Positions 42,606 through 51,332 of a stretch of 64,000 nucleotides of DNA are shown piece after piece. The notes beneath the pieces are model-generated. The model was given only the letters and a program-made list of their open reading frames with translations, had not been told where the DNA came from and did no database searches. The position numbers and the translations under genes were made by a program. Where the stretch lies: positions 18,407 to 82,406 of the forward strand of contig JADLAX010000074.1 in assembly GCA_020848035.1 (NCBI GenBank). Reading direction: 5' to 3'. The DNA is from Anaerolineae bacterium. GTDB lineage: Bacteria > Chloroflexota > Anaerolineae > Promineifilales > Promineifilaceae. Every line of letters starts with the position of its first letter. Within the stretch, counting starts at the first letter, position 1.

Positions 42606-43840
42606 AAACCAGCCAGCAGCAATTGGTAAAATGCGGCCGTTTCTGCCGCAATTTTTTCCCAACTGAACTGGCCAGCCAATTCAGCCGCGCCCAGCCCCAG
42701 TTTTTGCCGCAGGGCAGCATCATCGGCCAGGGTTTGAACGGCCGTTGCCAAAGCACCCGCATTCCCTACCGGCACCAAACAGCAATTTTCGCCCGAAATG
42801 AGCGGCGAAGGCGCGGTGGGCGCGGTGGTGATGAGCGGACGGCCGTGGGCCAATGCCGCCATCAACGTACCGCGCCGCAGGGACGCCCCATCGCGATAGG
42901 GCATCACCAGCAGGTCGGCCGCCTGCAAGTGGGCCGAAACGCGGGCATCACTCAGGAAGCCGGTCCAGTGCACCCGCTCGGACAAACCCAAAGCGTCAAT
43001 TTGCGCGCGTAAACCGTGCAAAAAGGTTTGGTTGTTGGCCGCATCACTCGCCCCCGTTTGCCCACCGATGAAGATGAGATGGAAACGGCCGTCCAGCCCC
43101 GCCAGCGCCTCGATCAACGTATCCGCCCCCTTGCTTTCGTTCAAAAAGCCAAAGTAGCCCAACAACGTAGCCTGCGGCTGAAGCCCCAGGCTTTGGCGGA
43201 TCTCTTCTGTTTCGATGTGGTTGGTGGGATGCACGGTGATGTTGCTGCCAATCGCAATCTGCGCCATCGGCCTTTCCCTCTGCGCCTTTGCGCCTCGGCG
43301 TTGAAAAAGAGCAGGAGATTGGAGAGTAGAGATTAGAGATTGGTAATCGGCGGGGTTGGTGGCAATGACGCCATCGGCGGAGCGAGCCAGGAAGTTTACG
43401 GCCGTTTGCCGCAGCCGCCCTGCTTTGGGAAAGAGGTAGGGAACGCGCAAATCGTGGAAGGTTACGGCCGTTTTCGCCACATTTTTCAGCCGCCAGGGCA
43501 GGAAATTAATCGCCGCGCTGTTCATGTTGTAGGCGGCGGGCTGGTATTGGATATTCACCACGTCCAGCTCATGCCGGATGACAATGTCGGCGATGACCGC
43601 CAGCGACGGCCAGCGCCAGCGGTTGATCCGCGGATGCAGCTGGGCAAACCCGATATCGATGGGTGCCACCGCCGAGGTAAACGTGCGTGGTGCATCCGGC
43701 GGCCGCGCTTCGCGGCTGGTGATGATGTGGACGGTATGCCCCAGCTCGTGCAGCGCTTTGGCCAATTCGGCCGTAAACGCACCCACGCCGCCCTCCATCG
43801 GTGGATATTCACCCGTCACCAAACCAATCTTGAGACACAT
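42602..43840 (-). CDS. GT4 family glycosyltransferase
   Basis: 412 residues from ATG 43840 (MCLKIGLVTGEYPPMEGGVG); the further upstream frame reads a repeat and is rejected. The GT-B fold is clear: the N-terminal glycine-rich loop PPMEGGVGAFTAELAKALHE, the LLGYFGFLNESKGADTLIEA start of the donor domain, and HLQAADLLVMPYRDGASLRR with the acidic/arginine region before GTLMAALAHGRPLITT. Typical substrates are nucleotide sugars such as GDP-mannose, and gmd lies nearby. Between the two domains residues of type SLISTLQSPALFQRRGAKAQ are encoded by two dispersed repeats (43267-43342), an in-frame insertion. Confidence 0.88.
   Translation of the reverse strand: MCLKIGLVTGEYPPMEGGVGAFTAELAKALHELGHTVHIITSREARPPDAPRTFTSAVAPIDIGFAQLHPRINRWRWPSLAVIADIVIRHELDVVNIQYQPAAYNMNSAAINFLPWRLKNVAKTAVTFHDLRVPYLFPKAGRLRQTAVNFLARSADGVIATNPADYQSLISTLQSPALFQRRGAKAQRERPMAQIAIGSNITVHPTNHIETEEIRQSLGLQPQATLLGYFGFLNESKGADTLIEALAGLDGRFHLIFIGGQTGASDAANNQTFLHGLRAQIDALGLSERVHWTGFLSDARVSAHLQAADLLVMPYRDGASLRRGTLMAALAHGRPLITTAPTAPSPLISGENCCLVPVGNAGALATAVQTLADDAALRQKLGLGAAELAGQFSWEKIAAETAAFYQLLLAGL
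43267..43342. repeat. family A and GCGCC-rich repeats, in frame inside the GT4 gene
   Basis: CTCTGCGCCTTTGCGCCTCG is followed by GGAGATTGGAGAGTAGAGAT and its continuation. The minus strand reads LISTLQS and RRGAKAQR in the linker between the two Rossmann domains. Confidence 0.78.
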
Positions 43841-43851
43841 ACCTGAAATAG

Positions 43852-43912
43852 AATCAAAGATTACGCAGATTAAAAAGATTAAAAATCTGTCCAATCTGCG
43901 TAATCTTTGATG
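43852..43912. repeat. family C palindromic repeat
   Basis: ATCAAAGATTACGCAGATT (43853-43871) and its exact mirror AATCTGCGTAATCTTTGAT (43893-43911) make perfect 19-bp arms. Relatives: 4962, 6595, 46574, 49206, 56711, 58420, 60450. Confidence 0.88.
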
Positions 43913-43941
43913 AAATCCTTCTAATAAAACTTTTCTTGGCT

Positions 43942-44286
43942 CTAAAACAGCTCGTAGTGCTCAATCGGGTGGCCGCGCCAGCGCAGCAGGGAGAGGGCGT
44001 AGGTACGGCGCAGGGCCAGGAAGTCGGCTTTTTTATACAGCTCCCCTTTTCCTTTGGGTTCCGCCCCCTTGCCATCGACCACCTGCATCAACTCGCGGTC
44101 GCTGAGGGCATTGAGGCTTAACAGTTCATCGTGAAAGGCATCCGGCACTTTGCTCAGCGACGGCGGCATGCCGCACTTAATGCACTGCATGATCACCTCT
44201 TCGATTGGCCACTTGCAGGCATCGGCGATTTCTTTCAGCAGGTTGTAATCCGTCGCTGATAATTCCAACGTTACCTTGTTCTTCAT
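43942..44286 (-). CDS. conserved hypothetical protein, ribbon-helix-helix-like N-terminus
   Basis: 114 residues from ATG 44286 with GAGGTGA five bases upstream. The start KVTLELSATDYNLLKEIADA, with WPIEEVIMQCI, looks like a ribbon-helix-helix unit. The middle has LNALSDRELMQVVDG and the end ADFLALRRTYALSLLRWRGH, a pattern I know from many uncharacterised cyanobacterial and Chloroflexota proteins, often beside a predicted toxin nuclease. No toxin-like partner is next to it here: the neighbours are two glycosyltransferases. It may be a solitary antitoxin or a DNA-binding protein. Function not assigned. Confidence 0.65.
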   Translation of the reverse strand: MKNKVTLELSATDYNLLKEIADACKWPIEEVIMQCIKCGMPPSLSKVPDAFHDELLSLNALSDRELMQVVDGKGAEPKGKGELYKKADFLALRRTYALSLLRWRGHPIEHYELF

Positions 44287-44310
44287 TGTGTCACCTCAAG
44301 AATGATAAAT

Positions 44311-45246
44311 TTAGTACCCTGCTGGCCGCAGCCCGGAGCGTAACACCATCCAGTAGGCCTTCACCCGCTGCCAGCGCAACGGCCGTTTGTGCCCCACTGC
44401 TCCCTTGATGGCCTCTAACGTCAACTGCCAACCATAACTTACCAATAAAAACAAACGCAGCACCCCGGCCGCCAAACGGCCGTGATACTTGCGAAAATAG
44501 CGCAGTTTGGCCCGGTTAAAATTGATGTGCCGCTGCGTCACCGCCTGCTCGCTGCTCTTGCCAGACAGGTGCGTGACCTGCGCTTCGGGATAGTATACCA
44601 CTTGCCAGCCCGCCTGGTGAATCCTTCGGCAATAATCCAGCTCTTCGGAATACATGAAGTACGCTTCATCCAGGCCGCCCACCTGGGCGACCACTTCTTG
44701 CCGGGTCATCAAGCAGGCACCCATAACCCATTCGACAACGGCCGTTTCTCCATCGCCAACATCCCGCACGTAGTAATGATCCAGCACCGCTTGTGGCGCA
44801 AACGGCTGGAGCCAGGTGCTCTCAAATACGGCCGTCCACAGCGTGGGAAAGCGCCGCCTGGACGACTGCACCGAGCCGTCGTCATTTAGCAGCTGCGGCC
44901 CAACCACACCCACCGCCGGATGTTGCTGCAAATAAGACACCATCCTGGCCAGGGCGTCACCGTGCACGATGGTGTCGGGGTTGAGCAGGAGGATGAAACG
45001 GCCGTTGGCCCGTTCCAGTCCCAAATTATTGCCGCGCGGAAAGCCCACATTCTCCTGGCAGGCCACCAGCTCTACCTGGGGAAACTGTTCCGCCACCAGC
45101 TCCGGGCTGCCGTCCGACGAAGCGCTGTCCACCACAATCACCTGCAATGCCAGCCCCGTCTGCGCCAAAACAGAGCGCAAGCAGTTGGCCAACAGCTCGC
45201 GCACGTTCCAGCTAACAATAATGATGGAGAGGTCTGGTGTTGTCAT
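44311..45246 (-). CDS. GT2 family glycosyltransferase (rhamnosyltransferase-like)
   Basis: 311 residues from ATG 45246. The GT-A fold has LSIIIVSWNVRELLANCLRS, VIVVDSASSDGSPELV, ENVGFPRGNNLGLERANGRF and the DxD-type LLLNPDTIV. The acceptor region has VMGACLMTRQEVVAQVGGLD and YFMYSEELDYCRRIHQAGW with the ED catalytic pair. This layout matches WbbL/RfbF-type rhamnosyltransferases, which move dTDP-rhamnose to lipid-linked sugars. It fits the polysaccharide context with gmd, GT4 and the ligase. Acceptor and donor are not certain. Confidence 0.9.
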   Translation of the reverse strand: MTTPDLSIIIVSWNVRELLANCLRSVLAQTGLALQVIVVDSASSDGSPELVAEQFPQVELVACQENVGFPRGNNLGLERANGRFILLLNPDTIVHGDALARMVSYLQQHPAVGVVGPQLLNDDGSVQSSRRRFPTLWTAVFESTWLQPFAPQAVLDHYYVRDVGDGETAVVEWVMGACLMTRQEVVAQVGGLDEAYFMYSEELDYCRRIHQAGWQVVYYPEAQVTHLSGKSSEQAVTQRHINFNRAKLRYFRKYHGRLAAGVLRLFLLVSYGWQLTLEAIKGAVGHKRPLRWQRVKAYWMVLRSGLRPAGY

Positions 45247-45319
45247 CGGTAATCGGTGAACGGTAAACGGTTATCGGTAATCAGTTGCCTTTTCACTTTT
45301 CACTTTTTACTTTTCACTG
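45244..45319. repeat. adjacent family I and family D repeats
   Basis: CATCGGTAATCGGTGAACGG with TTATCGGTAATCAG (45244-45285), then TTTTCACTTTTCAC units (45291-45319). They fill the gap between the TatD gene and the GT2 start. Confidence 0.75.
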
Positions 45320-46089
45320 ATTCTCGAAAATAACCGCTGCGCATTTTCCGTTGTCTGGCTGGCAAAAACGGCCGTACTCACTCCCCGCACCTCAGCCAAT
45401 TTTTCGGCCACATAGGCCACGTAGGCTGGTTCGTTGCGTTTGCCGCGGTACGGCTGCGGCGTCAAAAATGGCGCATCCGTTTCCACCAGGATACGATCAT
45501 CGGGCACTTTTTGGGCGATTTCGCGCAGGTCGTCGGCTTTTTTGAAGGTCACGGGTCCGGTAAAGCCAAGATAGTAACCGAGATTCAGGGCGGCTACGGC
45601 CGTTGCCCAATCCGCCGCAAATGAGTGCAAAACCCCTGGATTGTCCCGCCCCACCAGCGGCGACTCAGATAACAGTCGCATCACGTCGGCGCTGGCGTCG
45701 CGGTTGTGAATGATGACCGGCAGGTTTAGCTCGGCAGCGAGTTCTAGCTGCAAAGCCAGCGCCCGGTGCTGGACCGCCTGGGGCGATTTATCCCAGTAGT
45801 AATCCAGGCCAATTTCGCCAATCGCCACCACCTTGGGCTGCTGCGCCAGGTCGCGCAAAACGTCCACCCAGCCATCCTGCCACCCCGCCGACGAGTTGGG
45901 ATGCACACCCACGGCGGCAAACACGCCGTCGTACTTTTCGGTGAGCGCCAGGATCGCCCGGCAGTTCTCTAAATCCAGCCCCGGCACCACAATCTGGGTC
46001 ACCCCAGCCGCCAGGGCGCGTTCCACCACGGCATCGCGGTCTTCGTCAAACCAGTCAAAATCGAGGTGGCAGTGCGTGTCGATGAGCAA
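45307..46089 (-). CDS. TatD family metal-dependent hydrolase
   Basis: 260 residues from TTG 46089, one base after the stop of the upstream thioesterase gene. The metal site is shown by IDTHCHLDFDWFDEDRD, the AVGVHPN block, IGEIGLDYYWDKSPQAVQHR with the bridging glutamate, VIIHNRDASADVMRLL, VLHSFAADW and ETDAPFLTPQPYRGKRNEP. This is the complete TatD set. Members are 3'-5' DNases or general phosphoesterases with roles in DNA repair and tRNA or DNA quality control. The last codons fall into a family D repeat. Confidence 0.93.
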   Translation of the reverse strand: MLIDTHCHLDFDWFDEDRDAVVERALAAGVTQIVVPGLDLENCRAILALTEKYDGVFAAVGVHPNSSAGWQDGWVDVLRDLAQQPKVVAIGEIGLDYYWDKSPQAVQHRALALQLELAAELNLPVIIHNRDASADVMRLLSESPLVGRDNPGVLHSFAADWATAVAALNLGYYLGFTGPVTFKKADDLREIAQKVPDDRILVETDAPFLTPQPYRGKRNEPAYVAYVAEKLAEVRGVSTAVFASQTTENAQRLFSRISEK

Positions 46090-46090
46090 G

Positions 46091-46552
46091 CTACTGGCCC
46101 CAGTTTTCCGGTAGGCGCACGGCGATCACTTCGCCGCGCACGCACACCTCGCCGTCGGCCAGTAGATCAATGGCCACCACCACTTTACGTGGCTTGATCT
46201 CCTTGACGGTGCCGCGCAGCTCCAGCTCTGGCCCTAATGGCGTGGGGCGCAAATAATCTACCTTCAGCGACCCGGTAACAAAGCGCACCGGCGGCTCAGA
46301 ATCAATTTCCCGGTTTTCGGCGCGGGCGGTGGCGGCAGCGGCCGTTCCCGTCCCGTGGCAGTCAACCAGCGAAGCGAGCAAGCCGCCGTACACGTAGCCG
46401 GGCACCGCCATGTGCTCCGGCCGCGGCACAAACCGGGCCACCGACTGCTCACCGTCCCAGTAACTTTTAATTTGCAGCCCTTTTTCATTTAAACGGCCGC
46501 AACCATAACAATAGCTTGTATCTTCCGGGTAATAATCCTGAAACGCTTTCAT
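46091..46552 (-). CDS. hotdog-fold thioesterase (PaaI/HGG-type)
   Basis: 153 residues from ATG 46552, with GAGGTG directly upstream. YCYGCGRLNEKGLQIKSYWD at the start is typical of this branch. The hotdog core helix is YVYGGLLASLVDCHGTGTAA, in which the usual HGG motif is YGG and an aspartate follows in the expected place. The sheet strands GSLKVDYLRPTPLGPELEL and KVVVAIDLLADGEVCVRGEV complete the fold. It should hydrolyse an acyl-CoA or related thioester. It is coupled to the TatD gene downstream; no metabolic partner is nearby, so the substrate is open. Confidence 0.85.
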   Translation of the reverse strand: MKAFQDYYPEDTSYCYGCGRLNEKGLQIKSYWDGEQSVARFVPRPEHMAVPGYVYGGLLASLVDCHGTGTAAAATARAENREIDSEPPVRFVTGSLKVDYLRPTPLGPELELRGTVKEIKPRKVVVAIDLLADGEVCVRGEVIAVRLPENWGQ

Positions 46553-46573
46553 CACACCTCAAAAAAGAGAACA

Positions 46574-46623
46574 GCCGCGGATTTCGCGGATTAAAAGGAT
46601 AAATAATCCGCGAAATCCGCGGC
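46574..46623. repeat. palindrome GCCGCGGATTTCGCGGATT
   Basis: Perfect 19-bp arms at 46574-46592 and 46605-46623 with a 12-base loop, filling the gap between the phosphomutase and thioesterase genes. It resembles family C with GC-rich half-sites. Confidence 0.88.
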
Positions 46624-46629
46624 CAAATC

Positions 46630-48048
46630 TTACCGCAGGCCTGCCAGCTTCATGCCGTCTTGCAGGATGGCCTGGACTTTATCCTCGTGCGTCGTTTCGC
46701 AGTAGACGCGAATGACCGGTTCCGTGCCGCTGAAGCGGACCAGCACCCAACCACCATCTTCCATCATGAACTGGTGACCGTCGATGGTCACAATATCGGT
46801 CACCTTCAGACCGCCAATCGTATCCGGGCGGGCCGTGGCCACGTTGTTCTGGATTTCTTCACGGCGCTCTTTGTCAAAGTAGGTGTCGATGCGGTCATAA
46901 AAGTGCGCCCCCACTTTGGCAAACAAATCGGCCAGCAGTTCCGACGGTTTTTTGCCCGTCTTCATCATCATGTCCAGCATAAACAGCCCGGCCAGAATGC
47001 CATCCCGCTCCGGTACGTGGCCGTGAAAAGCATAACCACCGCTCTCTTCCCCACCGATCAGGGCATCTACTTCCACCATTTTCGGCGCAATAAACTTGAA
47101 GCCGACGCCGGTTTCGTACACCGGCACGTCGTACAGCTTACCCAGCTTGTTCAGCATCTTGGTGGTAGAGATGGTCTTGACAATGGGGCCGCGCTCGCCG
47201 CGAATTTCCAGCAGGTAGTAGCCCATCAGCCCGTAAACGCGCAGCTGGTCCATGAAATTGCCATTCTCGTCGCCAAAACCCACGCGGTCGGCATCGCCAT
47301 CGTTGATGATCACCACATCGGCGCCCACCTCTTTGGTAAAGCTCAGGCCGTGATCCACGTTCGGCGGAATCGGTTCGGGGCGGGTCATGTGGGGGTAGAT
47401 CGGGTTGCGCTCGTTATGCACCTCTTTGACGGTGGTTTTGCCACCCGCCAGCAGCCGGGGGAACCAGCCCGCGCCGTTGCCCCACATGCAGTCTACCAGC
47501 AGCGTAAAACCGGCCTCTTTAATTGCTTCGATGTCCACCAGCCGGTGCAGCTGGGCAATGTAGGCAGGCGCAGCGTCAAACAGTTCCACCAGACCTTGAG
47601 ATTTGGCATCTTCGAGCTTGAGGGTTTTTACGGCCGTAATCTCCGGTATCGCCGCCTCAATCTTCTGCAAATCGTGCGGCGGAATCGCCCCGCCGTTTAC
47701 GTCGCGCACCTTAAAGCCACAGTCCCACGGCGGATTGTGGCTGGCGGTGATGTTAATCGCCCCACCCGCCTGCTTGTCCACCACCGAGTAGGAGATGGTA
47801 GGCGTGGGCGTGGCCGTTTCCGTCAGCCAGACGTGAATACCGTTGGCGGCCATGACTTCAGCGGCCGTTGCTGCAAAATATTCGGCCTGGAAACGTTTGT
47901 CATAGCCAATCACGACGCCTTTTTCGGCCAGGCCTTGCTCCTTCATAAACGTGGCAAAACCCTGGGTACAGCGCCGCACGTTGTCGAATGTGTAATCCTC
48001 CGCAATGCGCCCGCGCCAGCCGTCGGTTCCAAATTTAATTGTTGTCAT
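46630..48048 (-). CDS. alpha-D-phosphohexomutase (phosphoglucomutase/phosphomannomutase family)
   Basis: 472 residues from ATG 48048, chosen for the AGGAGA five bases upstream over GTG/ATG codons further out. The phosphoserine loop is ITASHNPP with S103. The metal site is IINDGDADRVGFGDENG, the sugar loop GGEESGGYAFHGHVPERDG and the phosphate site RFSGTEPVIRVYCE. It interconverts sugar-1- and sugar-6-phosphates. Next to GDP-mannose dehydratase and glycosyltransferases it may supply mannose-1-P or glucose-1-P for glycan precursors. Substrate preference cannot be read safely by eye. Confidence 0.93.
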   Translation of the reverse strand: MTTIKFGTDGWRGRIAEDYTFDNVRRCTQGFATFMKEQGLAEKGVVIGYDKRFQAEYFAATAAEVMAANGIHVWLTETATPTPTISYSVVDKQAGGAINITASHNPPWDCGFKVRDVNGGAIPPHDLQKIEAAIPEITAVKTLKLEDAKSQGLVELFDAAPAYIAQLHRLVDIEAIKEAGFTLLVDCMWGNGAGWFPRLLAGGKTTVKEVHNERNPIYPHMTRPEPIPPNVDHGLSFTKEVGADVVIINDGDADRVGFGDENGNFMDQLRVYGLMGYYLLEIRGERGPIVKTISTTKMLNKLGKLYDVPVYETGVGFKFIAPKMVEVDALIGGEESGGYAFHGHVPERDGILAGLFMLDMMMKTGKKPSELLADLFAKVGAHFYDRIDTYFDKERREEIQNNVATARPDTIGGLKVTDIVTIDGHQFMMEDGGWVLVRFSGTEPVIRVYCETTHEDKVQAILQDGMKLAGLR

Positions 48049-48170
48049 TTGTCTCTCCTGGGTCATGTGGATAAGTGGTTTTCAGAAAGTGCAGTATTGG
48101 CAAGAGACCTGACAAGTTTCATTAACCTATCAGGTCTAAACAAGCGTTTATCTGGCAGTGAACTCTCTGG

Positions 48171-49145
48171 CTAAACAGCAACCCGCCCAGCTTCCAACAG
48201 CTTAATATCTGCATCAACCATCATTTTTACCAGCTGCTCAAAGGAAACGGCCGGTTCCCAACCCAGCTTTTTGCCCGCTTTGCTGGGATCACCGACTAGC
48301 AGATCCACTTCTGCCGGGCGCATGAAACGCTCATCCTGCACCACATAATCGTGCCAATCCAGGTTCACATGGCCAAAGGCAACCTCCAGAAATTCCTCAA
48401 CGGAGTGAGTTTCACCGGTGGCCACAACAAAATCGTCCGGTTTGTCCTGTTGCAGCATCAGCCACATCGCCTTAACGTAGTCACCGGCAAAGCCCCAATC
48501 GCGGCGGGCGTCCAGATTGCCCAGGCGCAGCTCATCGGTGAGACCCAGCTTAATTCGGGCCACGTGGTGAGTAATTTTGCGCGTCACAAACTCCAGACCG
48601 CGTCGGGGGGATTCATGGTTGAACAAAATGCCGGAGGTGGCATGCATGTTGTAGCTTTCGCGGTAATTGATGGTGATCCAGTGGCCGTACACCTTGGCCA
48701 CGCCATACGGGCTGCGCGGATAAAACGGCGTTGTTTCCCGCTGGGGCACTTCCACTACCTTGCCAAACATTTCGCTGGAGCTGGCCTGGTAGAAGCGAAT
48801 TTTGGGATCGACAAAACGAATGGCGTCCAGCAAGCGCGTGACGCCGAGGGCAGTGACGTCGCCGGTAAATACCGGCTGGTTCCAGCTGGTCTGTACAAAG
48901 GATTGCGCCGCCAGGTTATAAACCTCGTCGGGGCGATGTTCTTCCAGCAGGTGAATCATGGAGACCTGATCCCCTAAATCGCCGGGAACGGCCGTAATCC
49001 GGTCCTGTATGTGCGAAATCCGGTGAAAATTAATGGTGCTGGTGCGGCGCACCATGCCGACAACGTCATATCCCTGGTCGAGCAAAAATTCGGCCAGATA
49101 AGAGCCGTCCTGACCGGTGATACCGGTTATAAGTGCTTTGGGCAT
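48171..49145 (-). CDS. gmd: GDP-mannose 4,6-dehydratase
   Basis: 324 residues from ATG 49145, with GGAAGGT upstream. NADP site KALITGITGQDGSYLAEFLL, catalytic region FYQASSSEMFGKVVEVPQRE with S-S-E, then FYPRSPYGVAKVYGHWITIN with YxxxK, and the sugar-binding FNHESPRRGLEFVTRKITH. LGNLDARRDWGFAGDYVKAM is the signature of the GDP-mannose class. It makes GDP-4-keto-6-deoxymannose, precursor of GDP-rhamnose, GDP-fucose and perosamine. No fcl or rmd reductase is adjacent. It begins the minus-strand glycan block. Confidence 0.95.
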   Translation of the reverse strand: MPKALITGITGQDGSYLAEFLLDQGYDVVGMVRRTSTINFHRISHIQDRITAVPGDLGDQVSMIHLLEEHRPDEVYNLAAQSFVQTSWNQPVFTGDVTALGVTRLLDAIRFVDPKIRFYQASSSEMFGKVVEVPQRETTPFYPRSPYGVAKVYGHWITINYRESYNMHATSGILFNHESPRRGLEFVTRKITHHVARIKLGLTDELRLGNLDARRDWGFAGDYVKAMWLMLQQDKPDDFVVATGETHSVEEFLEVAFGHVNLDWHDYVVQDERFMRPAEVDLLVGDPSKAGKKLGWEPAVSFEQLVKMMVDADIKLLEAGRVAV

Positions 49146-49456
49146 AATACCTTCCTAAAAAGAGATTTATGGGTCAACATCAATTAATGTGCTGGCATGA
49201 TTCAAAATCAAAGATTTCGCAGATTTACCAGATTGTCTAATCTTTTCAATCTGCGAACTCTTTGACAAAAGCCTTTGTCAAGCACACCGTTTGTTGAAGA
49301 GCCAGATTTATTAGCAATCGCTGCAAACCGATTGCCTGACTTATGTTGGGCAGCTGCAACGCCTGGCTGCAAACTGCCGCGCTCAGTGAGCGTGTGATTG
49401 CCACGTGTGGAAAACTCTCGTGAGGCGCAAAGATTATAGCCCAGGCAACTGGTTGC
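49146..49456. other. intergenic region with one family C repeat
   Basis: 49206-49268 is a diverged family C element (CAAAGATTTCGCAGATTTAC facing AATCTGCGAACTCTTTGAC). The rest (49269-49456) holds a short CGCTCA/TGAGCG hairpin near 49380 and no gene that I can see; it probably contains the gmd promoter on the minus strand. Confidence 0.55.
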
Positions 49457-49497
49457 GTAAAACAAAAGGGACGAAACCGGTTGGGCTTCGTCCCTCT
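49457..49497 (-). terminator. Rho-independent terminator for the secreted-protein gene
   Basis: On the minus strand GGGACGAA and TTCGTCCC (plus 49487-49494 and 49468-49475) form an 8-bp stem followed by TTTTGTTTT. It lies 36 bases past the stop at 49533. Confidence 0.88.
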
Positions 49498-49532
49498 CAT
49501 ACCTTTTAGATTGGGCCAATCTTCACAAGCCG

Positions 49533-51251
49533 TTAGCGCTGGATGATGGGTAGGTAGGTCTGTGACCCGTTCACCAGCAGGTAGAGCGTGATCGTCTTCT
49601 GAATGCCATCGCCGCTGACAATGATGGGCACGGCGTACAGCCCGCCCGCCGTCTGGCCAGCGTTGGTGTGGCTGATGGTGATCGTTTTGCTGCCGGGCGG
49701 GGTGACGCCGCCGCTGGGAATGGTAACGTTGACGCCCGAGGGTATGGTGCCGGATTGGAAGGTAACGGCCGTATTAAATCCCCCCATCGGCGTCACGGTA
49801 AGCTGAAACGGGGCCGAACCACCGGGATCGGCTTCTTTTACCAGCGCCCCGCTGCTCACCGTAAAGCCATAGGTCGAGCCATACGTAACTTCCAGCGTCG
49901 GACGACGATCCGGCGAGAACGTTTCCGACGAGTTGAGGTATTTGCCGCTGTGCCGCGCGCTGTCGGCCGTGTAGAGCGCCAGGCGCAGCGGCTGGCCGTT
50001 GGCATACGCCTCAGCCACCGCCCGGCTCAGATCCCAGGTAACATACTGCCCCGTGCCCCCGGCGGGAATCGGATTCACCCAGGTGCGGGCCACATTTTCC
50101 ACCGCCATCGGCGCGTTGTTCCACACCAGCGTACTCTCATTCCACTCTTCATCGACGGTAAACACCTGAATCAGCGACGGTTCCGCCTCCGACGGCAGCG
50201 AATTGCCAAAGTGGTACATGCGCAGCGTCGCCGAAACGATGCCCTGGTTGGCGGGCAGCGCATCCAGCGGGAAAGTAACGTAATACTTGGAAAAACAGCC
50301 CCAGTCGCCCAAATTCCACTGGTTTTGCACGTTCATCTGGAAATCACCCGCGTAGTTGAAGTTGCCCCAGGTGTTCCAAAACGGTGGGATGCCGCCGCAG
50401 TTGGTGCCGCCGCCCACGTGGCCATCGGGCACCACCGCGCCGTTTTGCCCGTGACGAATGGTCACCGTACTGGTGTTCGTCACCCCGGCGGGCGGCGTGT
50501 AGGTGGGCAGGCCAAAGTGCATCTGCCCCCAGGTGGCTGGACTGGTGCTGCTGAGCCCTTCGGGCCAGTGGCGGTTTTCGTGGGCGGTGCCGTCTTCATC
50601 GTGCATGGTCAGGCCCAGCCCCCAGACGGTGCCCTGGGCAGGCGGGCCAGACAGCCCCAGGCTGCTCCAGGGAATGCGAAAGGTGATGTTCCAGCCCGCG
50701 TCGTCGCCCTGGTTGTTGAGGCCGGAGGTGGTTTGGGTGCCAACGGAGCTTTCAAAAGCCAGATTGGTTTCGGTCCAGCCCGAGCCATTGCCCACGTAGG
50801 CAAAATCGTAGTTGGGCCGCTGGCCTTGCTGGTTGGCGGTGAGCGCGTCCAGCTGGCCGATGAAGCGATAAGCGCCGCTGCCGGGGGCAGTGCCGGTATT
50901 GCCGCTTTTGTTCAGGTAGAGCGTGGCGGCGTCCCAGTTGGCCATTTCGGCAGCCGTGGGCGTGGAGTCGTAATAGAGAAAGCGATCAATGATGTGGAAA
51001 ACCACGTGCAGCTTATCCTGGTTGTAGATGAGGCGCACATCGGCGTAGCTTTGGGTGGTTGGCCCCACCTCACCAAACCAGAGGACAGCCCGGTCAGGCG
51101 CGGGAATATCTGGCTCAACGGCCGTTGTAAACGGCACATTAATCCGGCGTATCACGGCAGCCTCGGCGGTTTGCTCCGACCCACTACCTAACCACGCCAG
51201 CGGCAGTCCTAAAAAGAGAATCAGCAAAAAGAAGCGTAATGCACTTTTCAT
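49533..51251 (-). CDS. secreted protein with CBM9-like and DNRLRE-like domains and LPII tail
   Basis: 572 residues from ATG 51251. A signal peptide (FFLLILFLGLPLAWLG) is followed by a domain resembling the DOMON/CBM9 sugar-binding fold (residues about 35-230: LWFGEVGPTTQSYADVRLIY, HVVFHIIDRFLYYD, FRIPWSSLGLSGPPAQGTVW). Then comes a DNRLRE-type beta domain (VSATLRMYHFGN, VDEEWNESTLVWNNAP, ESFSPDRRPTLEV-like end). The last 110 residues form an Ig-like module ending GDGIQKTITLYLLVNGS then TYLPIIQR. The neighbour at 51333 ends the same way. Likely an extracellular glycan-binding or adhesion protein. Confidence 0.78.
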   Translation of the reverse strand: MKSALRFFLLILFLGLPLAWLGSGSEQTAEAAVIRRINVPFTTAVEPDIPAPDRAVLWFGEVGPTTQSYADVRLIYNQDKLHVVFHIIDRFLYYDSTPTAAEMANWDAATLYLNKSGNTGTAPGSGAYRFIGQLDALTANQQGQRPNYDFAYVGNGSGWTETNLAFESSVGTQTTSGLNNQGDDAGWNITFRIPWSSLGLSGPPAQGTVWGLGLTMHDEDGTAHENRHWPEGLSSTSPATWGQMHFGLPTYTPPAGVTNTSTVTIRHGQNGAVVPDGHVGGGTNCGGIPPFWNTWGNFNYAGDFQMNVQNQWNLGDWGCFSKYYVTFPLDALPANQGIVSATLRMYHFGNSLPSEAEPSLIQVFTVDEEWNESTLVWNNAPMAVENVARTWVNPIPAGGTGQYVTWDLSRAVAEAYANGQPLRLALYTADSARHSGKYLNSSETFSPDRRPTLEVTYGSTYGFTVSSGALVKEADPGGSAPFQLTVTPMGGFNTAVTFQSGTIPSGVNVTIPSGGVTPPGSKTITISHTNAGQTAGGLYAVPIIVSGDGIQKTITLYLLVNGSQTYLPIIQR

Positions 51252-51269
51252 TCTTATACCTTTTTGAAT

Positions 51270-51330
51270 GAGAAGTGAAAAGTAAAAAGTGAGCAAGTTC
51301 TTTTCACTTTTCACTTTTCACTTATTACTT
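51270..51330. repeat. family D repeat
   Basis: AGAAGTGAAAAGTAAAAAGT faces CTTTTCACTTTTCACTTTTC. It separates the two secreted-protein genes and stops just short of the stop codon of the upstream one. Confidence 0.82.
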
Positions 51331-51332
51331 CC

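Noticed and set aside
46660..48174. 504-codon plus-strand frame opposite the phosphohexomutase gene
   Set aside because: The minus-strand protein has all catalytic motifs; the antisense frame has none and no ribosome-binding site.
49668..51191. 507-codon plus-strand frame opposite the secreted CBM9-like gene
   Set aside because: Arg/Gly/His-rich shadow translation with no signal peptide or motif; the minus-strand reading is coherent.
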